From NCBI RefSeq assembly GCF_900111555.1, contig NZ_FOHZ01000002.1, positions 278,195-342,194 of the forward strand: 64,000 nt of DNA, given 5' to 3'. Below the pieces are notes generated by a model. The model was given only the letters and a program-made list of their open reading frames with translations. It was not told the DNA's origin and did no database searches. This document shows, in pieces, positions 36,285 through 44,166 of this stretch; the first letter of the stretch is position 1, and each line of letters opens with the position of its first letter. The DNA is from Marinobacter segnicrescens. Its GTDB lineage: Bacteria; Pseudomonadota; Gammaproteobacteria; Pseudomonadales; Oleiphilaceae. The translations under genes and the position numbers were made by a program.

Positions 36285-37795
36285 ACTGGTTTGACCTGGC
36301 GGGCCACCGGGCCCGCGTGACCCCCGACCGCCTGGCCCTGGAAGACCTGGCGTCAGGATCCTCGTATAACTACCGGCAGCTCAACGAACAGGCTGCGCGG
36401 TTTGCGGCGGCCGCCCGTGGCACCTGGGGCCTGGGTGAAGGCGACCGCATTGCCTTCCTGGGCCACAGCCGGGCAGAGTTCTTTGTGATGCTCTTTGGGT
36501 GTGCCAAGGCCGGCCTTGTCCTGGTACCCCTGAACTGGCGCCTGGCCCAGCCTGAGCTTGAGCAGCTGATGGAGGACTGTACGCCGAAAGCGCTGGTCTT
36601 TGGCGAGGAATTCACTGACGCCGCTCAGAAACTCAGGACCTCCGGCCACGTCGAGACACTGGTAGACCTTGATGGCAATGCGGAAGCTTGCCGCCATTAC
36701 GACGCGGACCTTGCGGACACCACCCCGGAGCTCACGCCACACTCCGACCGGGACCCGGACACACCCTGGTACCTGCTGTACACCTCCGGAACCACTGGCC
36801 GCCCCAAGGGGGTGATCCAGACCTTCCGCATGATGATGAGCAACTACCTGAACATTGGCCTGGCGGTGGACCTGACGGGCCAGGACACGCTGCTCAATGT
36901 ACTGCCCCTGTTCCATACCGCCGGCATCAACCTTTACTCGTCCGCCGTATTCCTTGCCGGAGGCACGGTGCTGGTGGCTCGGGCCTTCGAACCCGACCAG
37001 GCCATGGACGTGCTGGAGAACCGCGCCACCATCTTCTTCGGGGTACCGGCGGTATACCAGGCCATCCTGGAACACCCCGCATTCAGCGGAGACCGGTTAC
37101 GCAACGTTCGTTCCTGGGGCTGCGGCGGCGCGCCGCTGGCCTTGCCGGTAGCCCGCCGGTTCGTCGAACAGGGCATCCGCGTACGTACCGGCATGGGGAT
37201 GACCGAAACCGGCCCCACCGTCTTCCTGCTGGACGAGTCGGATGTGCTGGACAAGATCGGCTCGGTGGGCCGCCCGCAACTGCTCACCGAAGTACGCATC
37301 GTCGGCACTGACGGCAGGGACGCAGGCCCCGGAGAATCCGGCGAATTGCTGATTCGCGGACCCAACGTCACCCCCGGCTACTGGAACCGCCCGGACGCCA
37401 CCGCCGATGCCATCGAACCGGGCGGCTGGCTCCACAGCGGTGACGTGGCCCGCTGCGATGAAGACGGCTGCTACTACATCGTTGACCGCTGGAAGGACAT
37501 GTTCATTTCCGGCGGCGAGAACGTCTATCCCGCCGAGGTAGAGCGGGTCCTGGTGGAGCACCCGGAGGTCAGCGAAGTGGCTGTGGTGGGCGTTCCGGAC
37601 GAAAAATGGGGCGAGGTAGGCAAGGCTTTCCTGTGCCTCAGACCCCACAGCCAGGAGCCGGATCCTGCCACCCTCAACGCCTGGTGCCGGGAACGCCTGG
37701 CCGGTTACAAGGTGCCCAAATATTTCCAGGTGGTGGATGAACTGCCGCGCAATGCGCTGGGCAAGGTTACCAAGCAGGTACTCAGACAGGACTGA
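36281..37795 (+). CDS. AMP-forming acyl-CoA ligase
   Basis: This 504-residue ANL ligase has TSGTTGRPKG at about residues 168-177, SGDVARCDEDGCYYIVDR with the TGD variant SGD, the hinge KDMFISGGENVYPAEVE and the C-terminal NALGKVTKQVL region with the catalytic lysine. It is shorter than the ligases at 176 and 11867 and closest in style to FadD3-like or 4-coumarate-like enzymes. It is the third gene of the TetR-led operon, followed after three bases by a MaoC-like gene. Confidence 0.87.
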   Translation: MNWFDLAGHRARVTPDRLALEDLASGSSYNYRQLNEQAARFAAAARGTWGLGEGDRIAFLGHSRAEFFVMLFGCAKAGLVLVPLNWRLAQPELEQLMEDCTPKALVFGEEFTDAAQKLRTSGHVETLVDLDGNAEACRHYDADLADTTPELTPHSDRDPDTPWYLLYTSGTTGRPKGVIQTFRMMMSNYLNIGLAVDLTGQDTLLNVLPLFHTAGINLYSSAVFLAGGTVLVARAFEPDQAMDVLENRATIFFGVPAVYQAILEHPAFSGDRLRNVRSWGCGGAPLALPVARRFVEQGIRVRTGMGMTETGPTVFLLDESDVLDKIGSVGRPQLLTEVRIVGTDGRDAGPGESGELLIRGPNVTPGYWNRPDATADAIEPGGWLHSGDVARCDEDGCYYIVDRWKDMFISGGENVYPAEVERVLVEHPEVSEVAVVGVPDEKWGEVGKAFLCLRPHSQEPDPATLNAWCRERLAGYKVPKYFQVVDELPRNALGKVTKQVLRQD

Positions 37796-37798
37796 ACA

Positions 37799-38194
37799 AT
37801 GAGTGATGCCAATATCCCCTGTGAGCAGAATTTCATGCTTACCCAGGAAGACTTTGACCGGTTCGCCAGGCTCAGCGGCGACCACAATCCGATCCATGTA
37901 GACCCGGAGTTCTCCGCCCGCACCAGCTTCGGCCGCACGGTATCCCACGGCATGTTGCTATTCAGCGTGGTTCGCAGCCTGCTGGCCCAGACATGGCCGG
38001 GGTCGACACTCAACCGCCAGAGCCTGATGTTCCCCTCCCCTGCCTACGCCGGCGACACCCTGGCGTTGGTGGTGGAGCAACAAAAAGCGGAAGGAGACCG
38101 CCTGGTTCTGAAAACCACCATCACCCGACCGGACGGAGAAACCTGCCTGACCGGCGAGTGCGAACTGACTGTGCCTGAAAAGGAGGCATCATGA
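37799..38194 (+). CDS. MaoC-like (R)-enoyl-CoA hydratase
   Basis: This 131-residue hot-dog protein carries the hydratase-2 motif FARLSGDHNPIHVDPEF with catalytic aspartate and histidine (about residues 27-32), followed by SFGRTVSHGMLL. It should add water to a 2-enoyl-CoA to give the (R)-3-hydroxy ester. It overlaps the next gene by four bases. The neighbour at 38191 is a second, degenerate hot-dog of the same size, so the two may form a heterodimer, as seen in heteromeric hydratases of steroid degraders; this is inference. Confidence 0.85.
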   Translation: MSDANIPCEQNFMLTQEDFDRFARLSGDHNPIHVDPEFSARTSFGRTVSHGMLLFSVVRSLLAQTWPGSTLNRQSLMFPSPAYAGDTLALVVEQQKAEGDRLVLKTTITRPDGETCLTGECELTVPEKEAS

Positions 38195-38565
38195 ACCTGG
38201 ACCGCTTTGATGCCCTGAAAGAAGGACAGTCAGCCAAGCTGAACCGGACCTTCACCGCAGAAGATGTCCGCGAATGGTGCGAGCTTTGCCAGCTTGACCA
38301 GGACTGGCCGGGGGTTCCCGAACCGCTGATCGCCGGCCTGTTCTCCTGCCTGCTTGGAGAAGACCTGCCTGGCCACGGCACCAATTACCTGAAACAGGCC
38401 ATGACCTTTCACACCGCCGCCGACACCAGTGAAGCCCTGCAGGCCAGCGTGACTATCAGCCGCCTGCGGCGGGACAAAGCGCTGGTGAACCTGACAACCG
38501 TCTGTACCGGCCGCGATGGCCGCCTGATCTGTGACGGCGAAGCGCTGGTCCTGTTCCAGCACTGA
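38191..38565 (+). CDS. MaoC/hot-dog-like protein lacking the catalytic motif
   Basis: This 124-residue protein aligns by eye with the hot-dog frame of its upstream neighbour (EDVREWCELCQLDQDWPGVPEPLIAGLFSCLL, then a beta-rich C-terminus VTISRLRRDKALVNLTTVC), but the D-x-x-x-x-H catalytic motif is missing. It overlaps the MaoC-like gene by four bases and has a clear AAAAGGAGG ribosome site. A non-catalytic partner subunit of the upstream hydratase is the simplest reading. A small thioesterase would be the alternative. Confidence 0.65.
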   Translation: MNLDRFDALKEGQSAKLNRTFTAEDVREWCELCQLDQDWPGVPEPLIAGLFSCLLGEDLPGHGTNYLKQAMTFHTAADTSEALQASVTISRLRRDKALVNLTTVCTGRDGRLICDGEALVLFQH

Positions 38566-38589
38566 CCCCGCCCGCACCGGAGCAACCTG

Positions 38590-39525
38590 ATGACCGACGT
38601 ACATCCCAACCTGCGCGCCTGGCTTGACCAGCTCAACCCCATGGTCGCCGAACAAAAAGCCCGCGGCGTGGAAGCCACCCCCCAGATGGTCCGGGACAGC
38701 CTGGCCGGTCTGACGACCACCTTTGTCACCAGGGCACCAGAACTGCCTCTGGTCCGGGACCTGCTGGCAGAAACCCCGGACGGTCCAGTACCGGTGCGGC
38801 TCTATCACCCCCAACCGGATACCGCCAGGCCCGTTATGGTGTTCTTCCATGGTGGCGGCCATATGGCAGGCAGCGTCGCTGTCTACGACCCCATAGCCCG
38901 GAAGCTGGCCGAGGCCACGGGCATGCTGGTGCTTTCGGTGGATTACCGGCTCGCGCCGGAAACGCCTTATCCGGGCGGACTTACTGACTGCCTCAATGTT
39001 ACCCGTCAGGTATGGGCGTTCCTGGAACAGGCGCAAGTTCCCTTCGAGCGGCGGCTGGTACTTGCCGGCGATTCCGGTGGGGCCACCTATGCGGCCACCG
39101 TCAGCCGGCAACTGGCAGGCAACACGGAGCTGAACCTCTCCCATCAGGTACTCATCTATCCGAGCCTGGACTACACCATGGACCACCCATCCATTACCGG
39201 GCATGGTGACGGTTACCTGCTGGAGGAACCCCGTATTCGCTGGTACTTCGACCATTACTTTGCCGATGGCGAAGACCGCAGGGCGGCCTCGCCGCTGCAT
39301 ATGCCGGTACCTGACGGCATGCCTGCCACACTGGTCATCACCGCCGGCTACTGCCCCCTGCACGATGAAGGTGTGGCCTATGCCCGCAAGCTCGAGGGTG
39401 CCGGTGTGGCGTGTCAGCTAAAAGACTACGCCGACATGATCCATGCCTACCTTAACCTTGAAGACCTTGTGCCTGAGACCTGTTCGGATACCTACAATTT
39501 GATTAGCGAATTTGTTGGTCGATAA
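38590..39525 (+). CDS. Alpha/beta hydrolase, hormone-sensitive-lipase family esterase
   Basis: This 311-residue esterase has the oxyanion-hole motif HGGGH (in MVFFHGGGHMAGS), the nucleophile GDSGG (serine in LAGDSGGATYA), the acid residue in YCPLHDEG and the histidine in DYADMIHAYL, the catalytic triad of family IV esterases. No signal peptide is seen, so it is cytoplasmic. It closes the TetR-led operon and may release the acid that the ligase at 36281 activates. Element C follows its stop by 37 bp. Confidence 0.88.
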   Translation: MTDVHPNLRAWLDQLNPMVAEQKARGVEATPQMVRDSLAGLTTTFVTRAPELPLVRDLLAETPDGPVPVRLYHPQPDTARPVMVFFHGGGHMAGSVAVYDPIARKLAEATGMLVLSVDYRLAPETPYPGGLTDCLNVTRQVWAFLEQAQVPFERRLVLAGDSGGATYAATVSRQLAGNTELNLSHQVLIYPSLDYTMDHPSITGHGDGYLLEEPRIRWYFDHYFADGEDRRAASPLHMPVPDGMPATLVITAGYCPLHDEGVAYARKLEGAGVACQLKDYADMIHAYLNLEDLVPETCSDTYNLISEFVGR

Positions 39526-39561
39526 CACCAGGCCCTCAGGCTTGGGATGAAGCTCCGCGCC

Positions 39562-39652
39562 GGGGGTGGTCTTTCGCCGCCGCGTCGGAGGGGCGTCCTG
39601 CCACCCCAACGCTTCCGGGGCTTCCCTGCCCCTGCTCTGAAAGACCACCCCC
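39562..39652 (+). repeat. Structured 3' element C
   Basis: The closing stem is GGGGGTGGTCTTTC at 39562-39575 and GAAAGACCACCCCC at 39639-39652. Compared with A and B the stem reads GGTGG/CCACC where they read GGAGG/CCTCC, a compensated change. It lies 37 bp after the esterase stop, in the common orientation. Confidence 0.8.
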
Positions 39653-39700
39653 ACCCCGGAGCCCGAACTCTGCAGACGGGCCTCTTGCGCCAAAGCAAAA

Positions 39701-39737
39701 AAGCCAGACCGGATATCCCGGCCTGGCCTTCGTTTTT
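39701..39737. terminator. Bidirectional terminator between esterase and TRAP permease genes
   Basis: A stem formed by AAGCCAGACCGG (39701-39712) and CCCGGCCTGGCCTT (39717-39730, two mismatches) is flanked by an A-run on the left (AAAAAAG, from 39697) and CGTTTTTC on the right, so it can end transcripts from both sides. Confidence 0.75.
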
Positions 39738-39764
39738 CACATTACAGGGCTAGCTAATCAGCGA

Positions 39765-41069
39765 CTACCCAAGTCCCGGCAGGAACAGAATGATATCCGG
39801 GAAGGTCATCAGCAGGAACAGCACGAACAGGTCCATGATGAGGAACCAGAAGATCCCCCGGAACACCTGCGCCGTGGTGACCAGCTTGCCCACCACACTC
39901 TTGATGACGAACACGTTCATGCCAATCGGTGGCGTGATCATGCCGATCTCCAGCAGCTTGGTCAGCACCACACCGAACCACAGCAGGCTCAGGCCCAGGT
40001 TGTCGATGATCGGCAACACAATGGGCAGGGTCAGCAGCATGGCGCCGATGGGCTCCAGGAACATCCCCAGCAGTACGTAGATCAGCACGATGGCCAGCAG
40101 GATGACCACGGTGGAAGCGTCCAGGCCGATGATCCAGTCAGACAGGAAGTCACCGGCACCGGAGAGCGCCAGGAAGCGGGTCAGCAGGCTGGCACCCACC
40201 GCGATGATGATCAGCGCACTGGTGGTCAGCAGGGTCTCCAGGATGGCATCCCGGAACCGCTGCCAGGTCAGGCTGCGTTTGATGGCAGCCACCACCAGCG
40301 ACAGGAAGGCGCCGACGGCACCGGCCTCGGTCGGCGTGAAGATACCGCCAAACAGGCCCCCGAAGATACCGATCATGATCAGGATCACCGGCCAGGTGTC
40401 CTTCAGGGCCCAGACCTTGTCTGCGAACGGAATATGTTCGTTGGTGTCCGGCGCCAGTTCCGGGTTCAGTTTCACCCGTATCAGTACCACGGCGATATAG
40501 CCGATGGCGGTGAGGATACCGGCGGAGATACCACCAAGGAACAGCCCGGTGATGGACTCCTGGGCGATGATGCCGTACAGGATCATGATGATGGACGGCG
40601 GAATCAACGCCCCGATCGTACCCGCTACCGCCACGGTACCGGTGGCCAGTTCCGGGTTATAGCGATACTTCACCATCTCCGGCACTGCGATCCGGCCCAT
40701 GGCCGCCGAGCAGGCCACCGAGGAACCGGACACCGCCGCAAAGCCGGCGGAACCGAAAATAGCCGCAATCGCCAGCCCCCCGGGGATACCGGACAGCCAC
40801 ATCCGCGCTGCCCGGAACATGCCCTGGGTGAGCTGGGTGTGATAGCAGATAAAGCCCAGCAAGAGGAACATGGGCACCGAGCTGAGCACCCAGTTGGCGG
40901 CAAACTGGTAGGGAATGATGCCAATGGAGCCCCAGGCCACATTGAAGCCCATCAGATACCACAGGCCACCGAAGGACACGCCAATCAGCGTGACACCAAT
41001 AGGAATGCGCAGCGCAATCAGGAAGATAATCAGGCCAAGACCGGTGAGGCCAATCTGTACGTCACTCAT
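39765..41069 (-). CDS. dctM: TRAP transporter large permease (DctM)
   Basis: This 434-residue protein has about twelve hydrophobic segments and DctM hallmarks: the N-terminal LTGLGLIIFLIALRIPIGV, GSAGFAAVSGSSVACSAAMGRIAVPEM, GTIGALIPPSI and a C-terminal PPIGMNVFVIKSV. It is the ion-coupled translocation subunit. It follows the small subunit DctQ by 15 bp. It is the only large TRAP permease in the window, while three solute receptors are encoded at 17933, 20972 and 49695. No TCGTC-N6-GACGA repeat stands before the pair. Confidence 0.92.
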   Translation of the reverse strand: MSDVQIGLTGLGLIIFLIALRIPIGVTLIGVSFGGLWYLMGFNVAWGSIGIIPYQFAANWVLSSVPMFLLLGFICYHTQLTQGMFRAARMWLSGIPGGLAIAAIFGSAGFAAVSGSSVACSAAMGRIAVPEMVKYRYNPELATGTVAVAGTIGALIPPSIIMILYGIIAQESITGLFLGGISAGILTAIGYIAVVLIRVKLNPELAPDTNEHIPFADKVWALKDTWPVILIMIGIFGGLFGGIFTPTEAGAVGAFLSLVVAAIKRSLTWQRFRDAILETLLTTSALIIIAVGASLLTRFLALSGAGDFLSDWIIGLDASTVVILLAIVLIYVLLGMFLEPIGAMLLTLPIVLPIIDNLGLSLLWFGVVLTKLLEIGMITPPIGMNVFVIKSVVGKLVTTAQVFRGIFWFLIMDLFVLFLLMTFPDIILFLPGLG

Positions 41070-41084
41070 TGTTGTTATCTCTCG

Positions 41085-41624
41085 TCAGTCCGGGTCGAGT
41101 TCGTCGGCTTCAGCACGTTCCGTGTCCAGGCCGCTCTCATGGGGCAGGAAGCTGTTGATCAGCTTATACAGCACCACCAGCGTCATCAGACCGGCGCCCA
41201 GGGGTAACATGTAATAGGTCACCCAGATGGAAATATCCGAGTTGCCCTGAACGATGGAAGCACCCATGGAGTACTTTTTCTGGGCCTCGCCAAAGGTACG
41301 GACCGCCAGGAAGCTGAACACCACCAGCGAACACAGCATGGCGAAGCGCTCCAGGTTGTGGCGTAACCAGGCCGGCATGTGTTCGGTAATCACCTCAACA
41401 GAGATGTGCGCATCCTTTTGCTCCGCAAACGCCAGCGGAATAAAGGCCGCGATGGACATGTAGTAGTAGGAAACGATGGTGATGGTGCCCGGGATGGGCG
41501 CGTTGAAGAAGTAACGCCCGACCACATCAGCGGTGATGTGGAACATCATCAGTGCGATCGCCAGACCGCCGATAATGGATATCACGTTGGTTATCTTCGA
41601 CAGGAACCGACCGATTGCAAACAT
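41085..41624 (-). CDS. dctQ: TRAP transporter small permease (DctQ)
   Basis: This 179-residue protein has four hydrophobic segments and the DctQ pattern VVGRYFFNAPIPGTITIVSYYYMSI, with an acidic C-terminal tail (ERAEADELDPD). It forms the membrane complex with DctM and receives solute from a periplasmic DctP receptor. It is the first gene of the two-gene unit. No receptor gene is attached to this operon, which is unusual; the nearest are on the same chromosome arm at 49695 and 20972. Confidence 0.9.
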   Translation of the reverse strand: MFAIGRFLSKITNVISIIGGLAIALMMFHITADVVGRYFFNAPIPGTITIVSYYYMSIAAFIPLAFAEQKDAHISVEVITEHMPAWLRHNLERFAMLCSLVVFSFLAVRTFGEAQKKYSMGASIVQGNSDISIWVTYYMLPLGAGLMTLVVLYKLINSFLPHESGLDTERAEADELDPD

Positions 41625-41683
41625 AGTGCAACCTCCTTGCCCATGGGGGCTGATTGTTATTGTATGGCTGCGGGCGGAGGAAA

Positions 41684-41711
41684 TGAGGGTGGCCCGAAGC
41701 AGCCACCCTCA
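41684..41711 (-). terminator. Stem-loop after the thiolase gene
   Basis: TGAGGGTGGC at 41684-41693 and GCCACCCTCA at 41702-41711 form a perfect 10-bp stem with an 8-base loop, six bp after the thiolase stop. The T-run on the minus strand is short. Confidence 0.65.
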
Positions 41712-41716
41712 GACCG

Positions 41717-42901
41717 TCAGAGCCGCTCGATGATGGTCACGTTGGCCATGCCGCCACCTTCACACATGGTCTGCAGACCATAGCGACCGCCTCGGTCGTG
41801 CAGGGCGTTGACCAGTGTAGTCATCAGCTTGGTGCCGGATGCACCCAGCGGATGACCCAGCGCGATAGCGCCACCATTCACGTTAAGACGCTCCGGATCC
41901 GCGCCGGTTACCTGAAGCCAGGCCATGGGCACAGGAGCAAAGGCCTCGTTGACCTCAAACAGGTCAATGTCATTGATGCTCAGGCCTGTCTTTTTCAGTG
42001 CAGCCTGGGTAGCAGGTACCGGGGCTTCCAGCATGATTACGGGGTCATGACCAATCACGCTCATATGATGGATACGGGCCAACGGCTCAACGCCCAGTGC
42101 TTTCAGGCCTTTCTCACTGACCACCATGACGCCGGTGGCGCCATCACAGATCTGGCTGGCCACGGAAGCACTGATAAAGCCGCCCTCCTGAATGGGCTTC
42201 ACTGACGCAATGCCTTCCAGGGTCGCGTCGAAGCGGATGCCCTCGTCCACCAGGTGCATTTCATTCTGCAGTCCACCTTCAGCGGTATTGACCTGCACCG
42301 GCAGGATCTCGTTCTTGAACTTTCCGGCTTCAGTGGCTGCAATGGCGCGCTTGTGGCTTTCCAGGGAGAACTTGTGAAGGTCTTCCCGGCTGAAACCATA
42401 TTTCTTGGCCATCATTTCGGCGCCCATGAACTGGCTGAACTCAGGCACGTCCGGGTAACGCTCGCGGATCGCCGGGCCCATGTAATGGTCTGCCATGTTG
42501 GCTTTCTGGGCCAGGAACAGGGCGGAACCCATGGGGGTACGGGTCATGCTTTCCACACCAGCTGCGATCACAACGTCCTGGCTGCCGGACATTACGGCCT
42601 GAGCCGCAAAGTGAAGGGCCTGCTGTGAGCTGCCACACTGACGGTCAACAGAGGTGCCAGGTACAGATTCCGGCAACTTGGAAGCCAGCACCGCGTTACG
42701 GGCAATATTGGTGGACTGCTCGCCAACCTGCATGACACAGCCCATGATAACGTCGTCGATCAGCTTGGGGTCTGCATCGACACGGTCCACCAGGTCATTC
42801 AGCACAAGACCGGCCAGGTCGGTGGAATGCCAGCCTGAAAGACGGCCACCACGGCGGCCGCCAGCGGTACGTGATGCGGCTACAATATATGCTTCTGCCA
42901 T
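41717..42901 (-). CDS. Acetyl-CoA C-acyltransferase (thiolase)
   Basis: This 394-residue thiolase cleaves a 3-oxoacyl-CoA with CoA. The nucleophilic cysteine is Cys89 (SVDRQCGSSQQAL), the histidine is His350 in GGAIALGHPLGASG and the second cysteine is Cys380 in TMCEGGGMA. Length is typical. The ATG at 42899-42901 has GAGGA upstream; the frame extends to 43012 without support. It is the only thiolase in the window and so the likely last step for the beta-oxidation genes around. It has its own TCGTC-N6-GACGA promoter. Confidence 0.93.
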   Translation of the reverse strand: MAEAYIVAASRTAGGRRGGRLSGWHSTDLAGLVLNDLVDRVDADPKLIDDVIMGCVMQVGEQSTNIARNAVLASKLPESVPGTSVDRQCGSSQQALHFAAQAVMSGSQDVVIAAGVESMTRTPMGSALFLAQKANMADHYMGPAIRERYPDVPEFSQFMGAEMMAKKYGFSREDLHKFSLESHKRAIAATEAGKFKNEILPVQVNTAEGGLQNEMHLVDEGIRFDATLEGIASVKPIQEGGFISASVASQICDGATGVMVVSEKGLKALGVEPLARIHHMSVIGHDPVIMLEAPVPATQAALKKTGLSINDIDLFEVNEAFAPVPMAWLQVTGADPERLNVNGGAIALGHPLGASGTKLMTTLVNALHDRGGRYGLQTMCEGGGMANVTIIERL

Positions 42902-42994
42902 TTTACTATCCTCGTTTTGGCCGCCCTGCGGCGCATTTGATTCAGCTACGGTCCGGCCAGCTCTGGGCCGGATTGTGCCGGAACGTGTGGCGCC

Positions 42995-43038
42995 ATTCTT
43001 GCGTTCACACACTGCCCCGGCGTCGTCGAAAGCGACGA
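42995..43038 (-). promoter_or_regulatory. Operator site 7 for the thiolase gene
   Basis: TCGTC-GAAAGC-GACGA at 43023-43038, then 22 bp, then AAGAAT at 42995-43000 on the minus strand. The thiolase start is 122 bp below the repeat. The site lies between the SDR stop (43057) and the thiolase start. Confidence 0.72.
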
Positions 43039-43056
43039 AATGCGAGCCTGACTGTC

Positions 43057-43839
43057 TTAACGGGGCGCCATACGGATGGCGCCGTCCAGGCGAACGCTTT
43101 CACCGTTGAAGTAGCCGTTGGTGACCATCAGCTCTACAACGGAGGCGATCTCGTCCGGTTCACCCAGCCGCTTGGGGAATGGCACGGAAGCGGCCAGCGC
43201 TTCTTTCACATTGTCCGGCAGGCCGTTCATCAGCGGCGTGTTGATCAGTCCCGGCATGATGGTGTTGACCCGCACGCCTTCATTCATCAGATCCCGGGCC
43301 ATGGGCAGGGTCATGCCTACCACACCGGCCTTGGAGGCGGAATAGGCGGCCTGGCCAATCTGGCCATCCTGGGCGGCGACGGACGAGATATTGACGATAA
43401 CACCACGCTCACCGTCTTCCATTCCCTCAAGGCTCAGCATCCCGGCGGCACTCTTGGCGGCACAGCGGAAACTGCCAATCAGGTTGATCTGGATGATCTT
43501 CTCGAACTCAGACAAGGGAAAGTGCTTGATTTCACCAGTCTGCTTGGCGCGGCTGGCTGTCTTGTGGGCATTACCGGTACCGGCACAGTTAACCAGGATA
43601 CGCTCCTGGCCGATGGCAGCGCGGGCCTTCTCCAGGCCTGCGTCAACCGCTTCTTCAGAGGTCACATCCACCTTGCAGAACACGCCGCCCAGCTCGGCAG
43701 CGATGGCTTCACCGCGCTCCTCATTGAAGTCAAAAATCGCCACCTTGACGCCGGATGCCGCCAGCCGGCGGGCCACGGCCTCACCAATACCGGATGCACC
43801 GCCGGTTACCACCGCACTGATAGAAGAGTCGAGCTTCAT
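43057..43839 (-). CDS. Short-chain dehydrogenase (3-hydroxyacyl-CoA dehydrogenase type II-like)
   Basis: This 260-residue SDR has TGGASGIG at about residues 12-19, NCAGTG and the catalytic NISSVAAQDGQIGQAAYSASK. The insertion NAHKTASRAKQTGEIKHFP after the NAG-type motif and the ending GAIRMAPR resemble HSD17B10-type 3-hydroxyacyl-CoA dehydrogenases, which oxidise 3-hydroxyacyl-CoA with NAD. It is upstream of the thiolase gene but each has its own operator, so the two form consecutive steps under common control. Confidence 0.87.
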   Translation of the reverse strand: MKLDSSISAVVTGGASGIGEAVARRLAASGVKVAIFDFNEERGEAIAAELGGVFCKVDVTSEEAVDAGLEKARAAIGQERILVNCAGTGNAHKTASRAKQTGEIKHFPLSEFEKIIQINLIGSFRCAAKSAAGMLSLEGMEDGERGVIVNISSVAAQDGQIGQAAYSASKAGVVGMTLPMARDLMNEGVRVNTIMPGLINTPLMNGLPDNVKEALAASVPFPKRLGEPDEIASVVELMVTNGYFNGESVRLDGAIRMAPR

Positions 43840-43934
43840 AGCGTTTCCTTTTTATCCTGATATCTGGTTTGTTCAGCTATGTGAGGGAATACACACTGGT
43901 TTTGCCCCGGAGGCAGGGCGCGAACCTTGGGCAC

Positions 43935-43978
43935 AGATTAGGTACTCCCCCCGGAGCCAGCATCGTCGTATCCGACGA
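43935..43978 (-). promoter_or_regulatory. Operator site 8 for the SDR gene
   Basis: TCGTC-GTATCC-GACGA at 43963-43978, then 22 bp, then TAATCT at 43935-43940 on the minus strand, one of the best -10 matches. The start is 124 bp below the repeat. The same site is 189 bp before the LuxR-type gene at 44167, so it could also affect that gene. The rest of the 327-bp gap shows nothing further. Confidence 0.76.
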
Positions 43979-44166
43979 ATTGCCGGAGGAAACCCGGGGG
44001 CACAAAAAGATGCCATTTGCACAGGATTGATTTACAAGCAATTATTGACCTTGCTCAGCACTTGCGGGGCACTCGCCAGTCGGCATAGACTGTCGGACCT
44101 GTGGTACGCATATCATTCTCCCAACAACAGAGTGCGACCACGACCCAGAATAAGGACAAATAGCCG

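Noticed and set aside
38230..39363. A 377-codon minus-strand open frame
   Set aside because: It lies antisense to the hot-dog and esterase genes, which have complete catalytic motifs; the antisense product resembles nothing.
27695..39740. Short open frames at 27695-27937, 29139-29405 and 39492-39740 with nearly the same peptide
   Set aside because: They look like a conserved small protein family, but the similarity comes from translating the same structured repeat. They occur in different relation to genes and have no ribosome sites.
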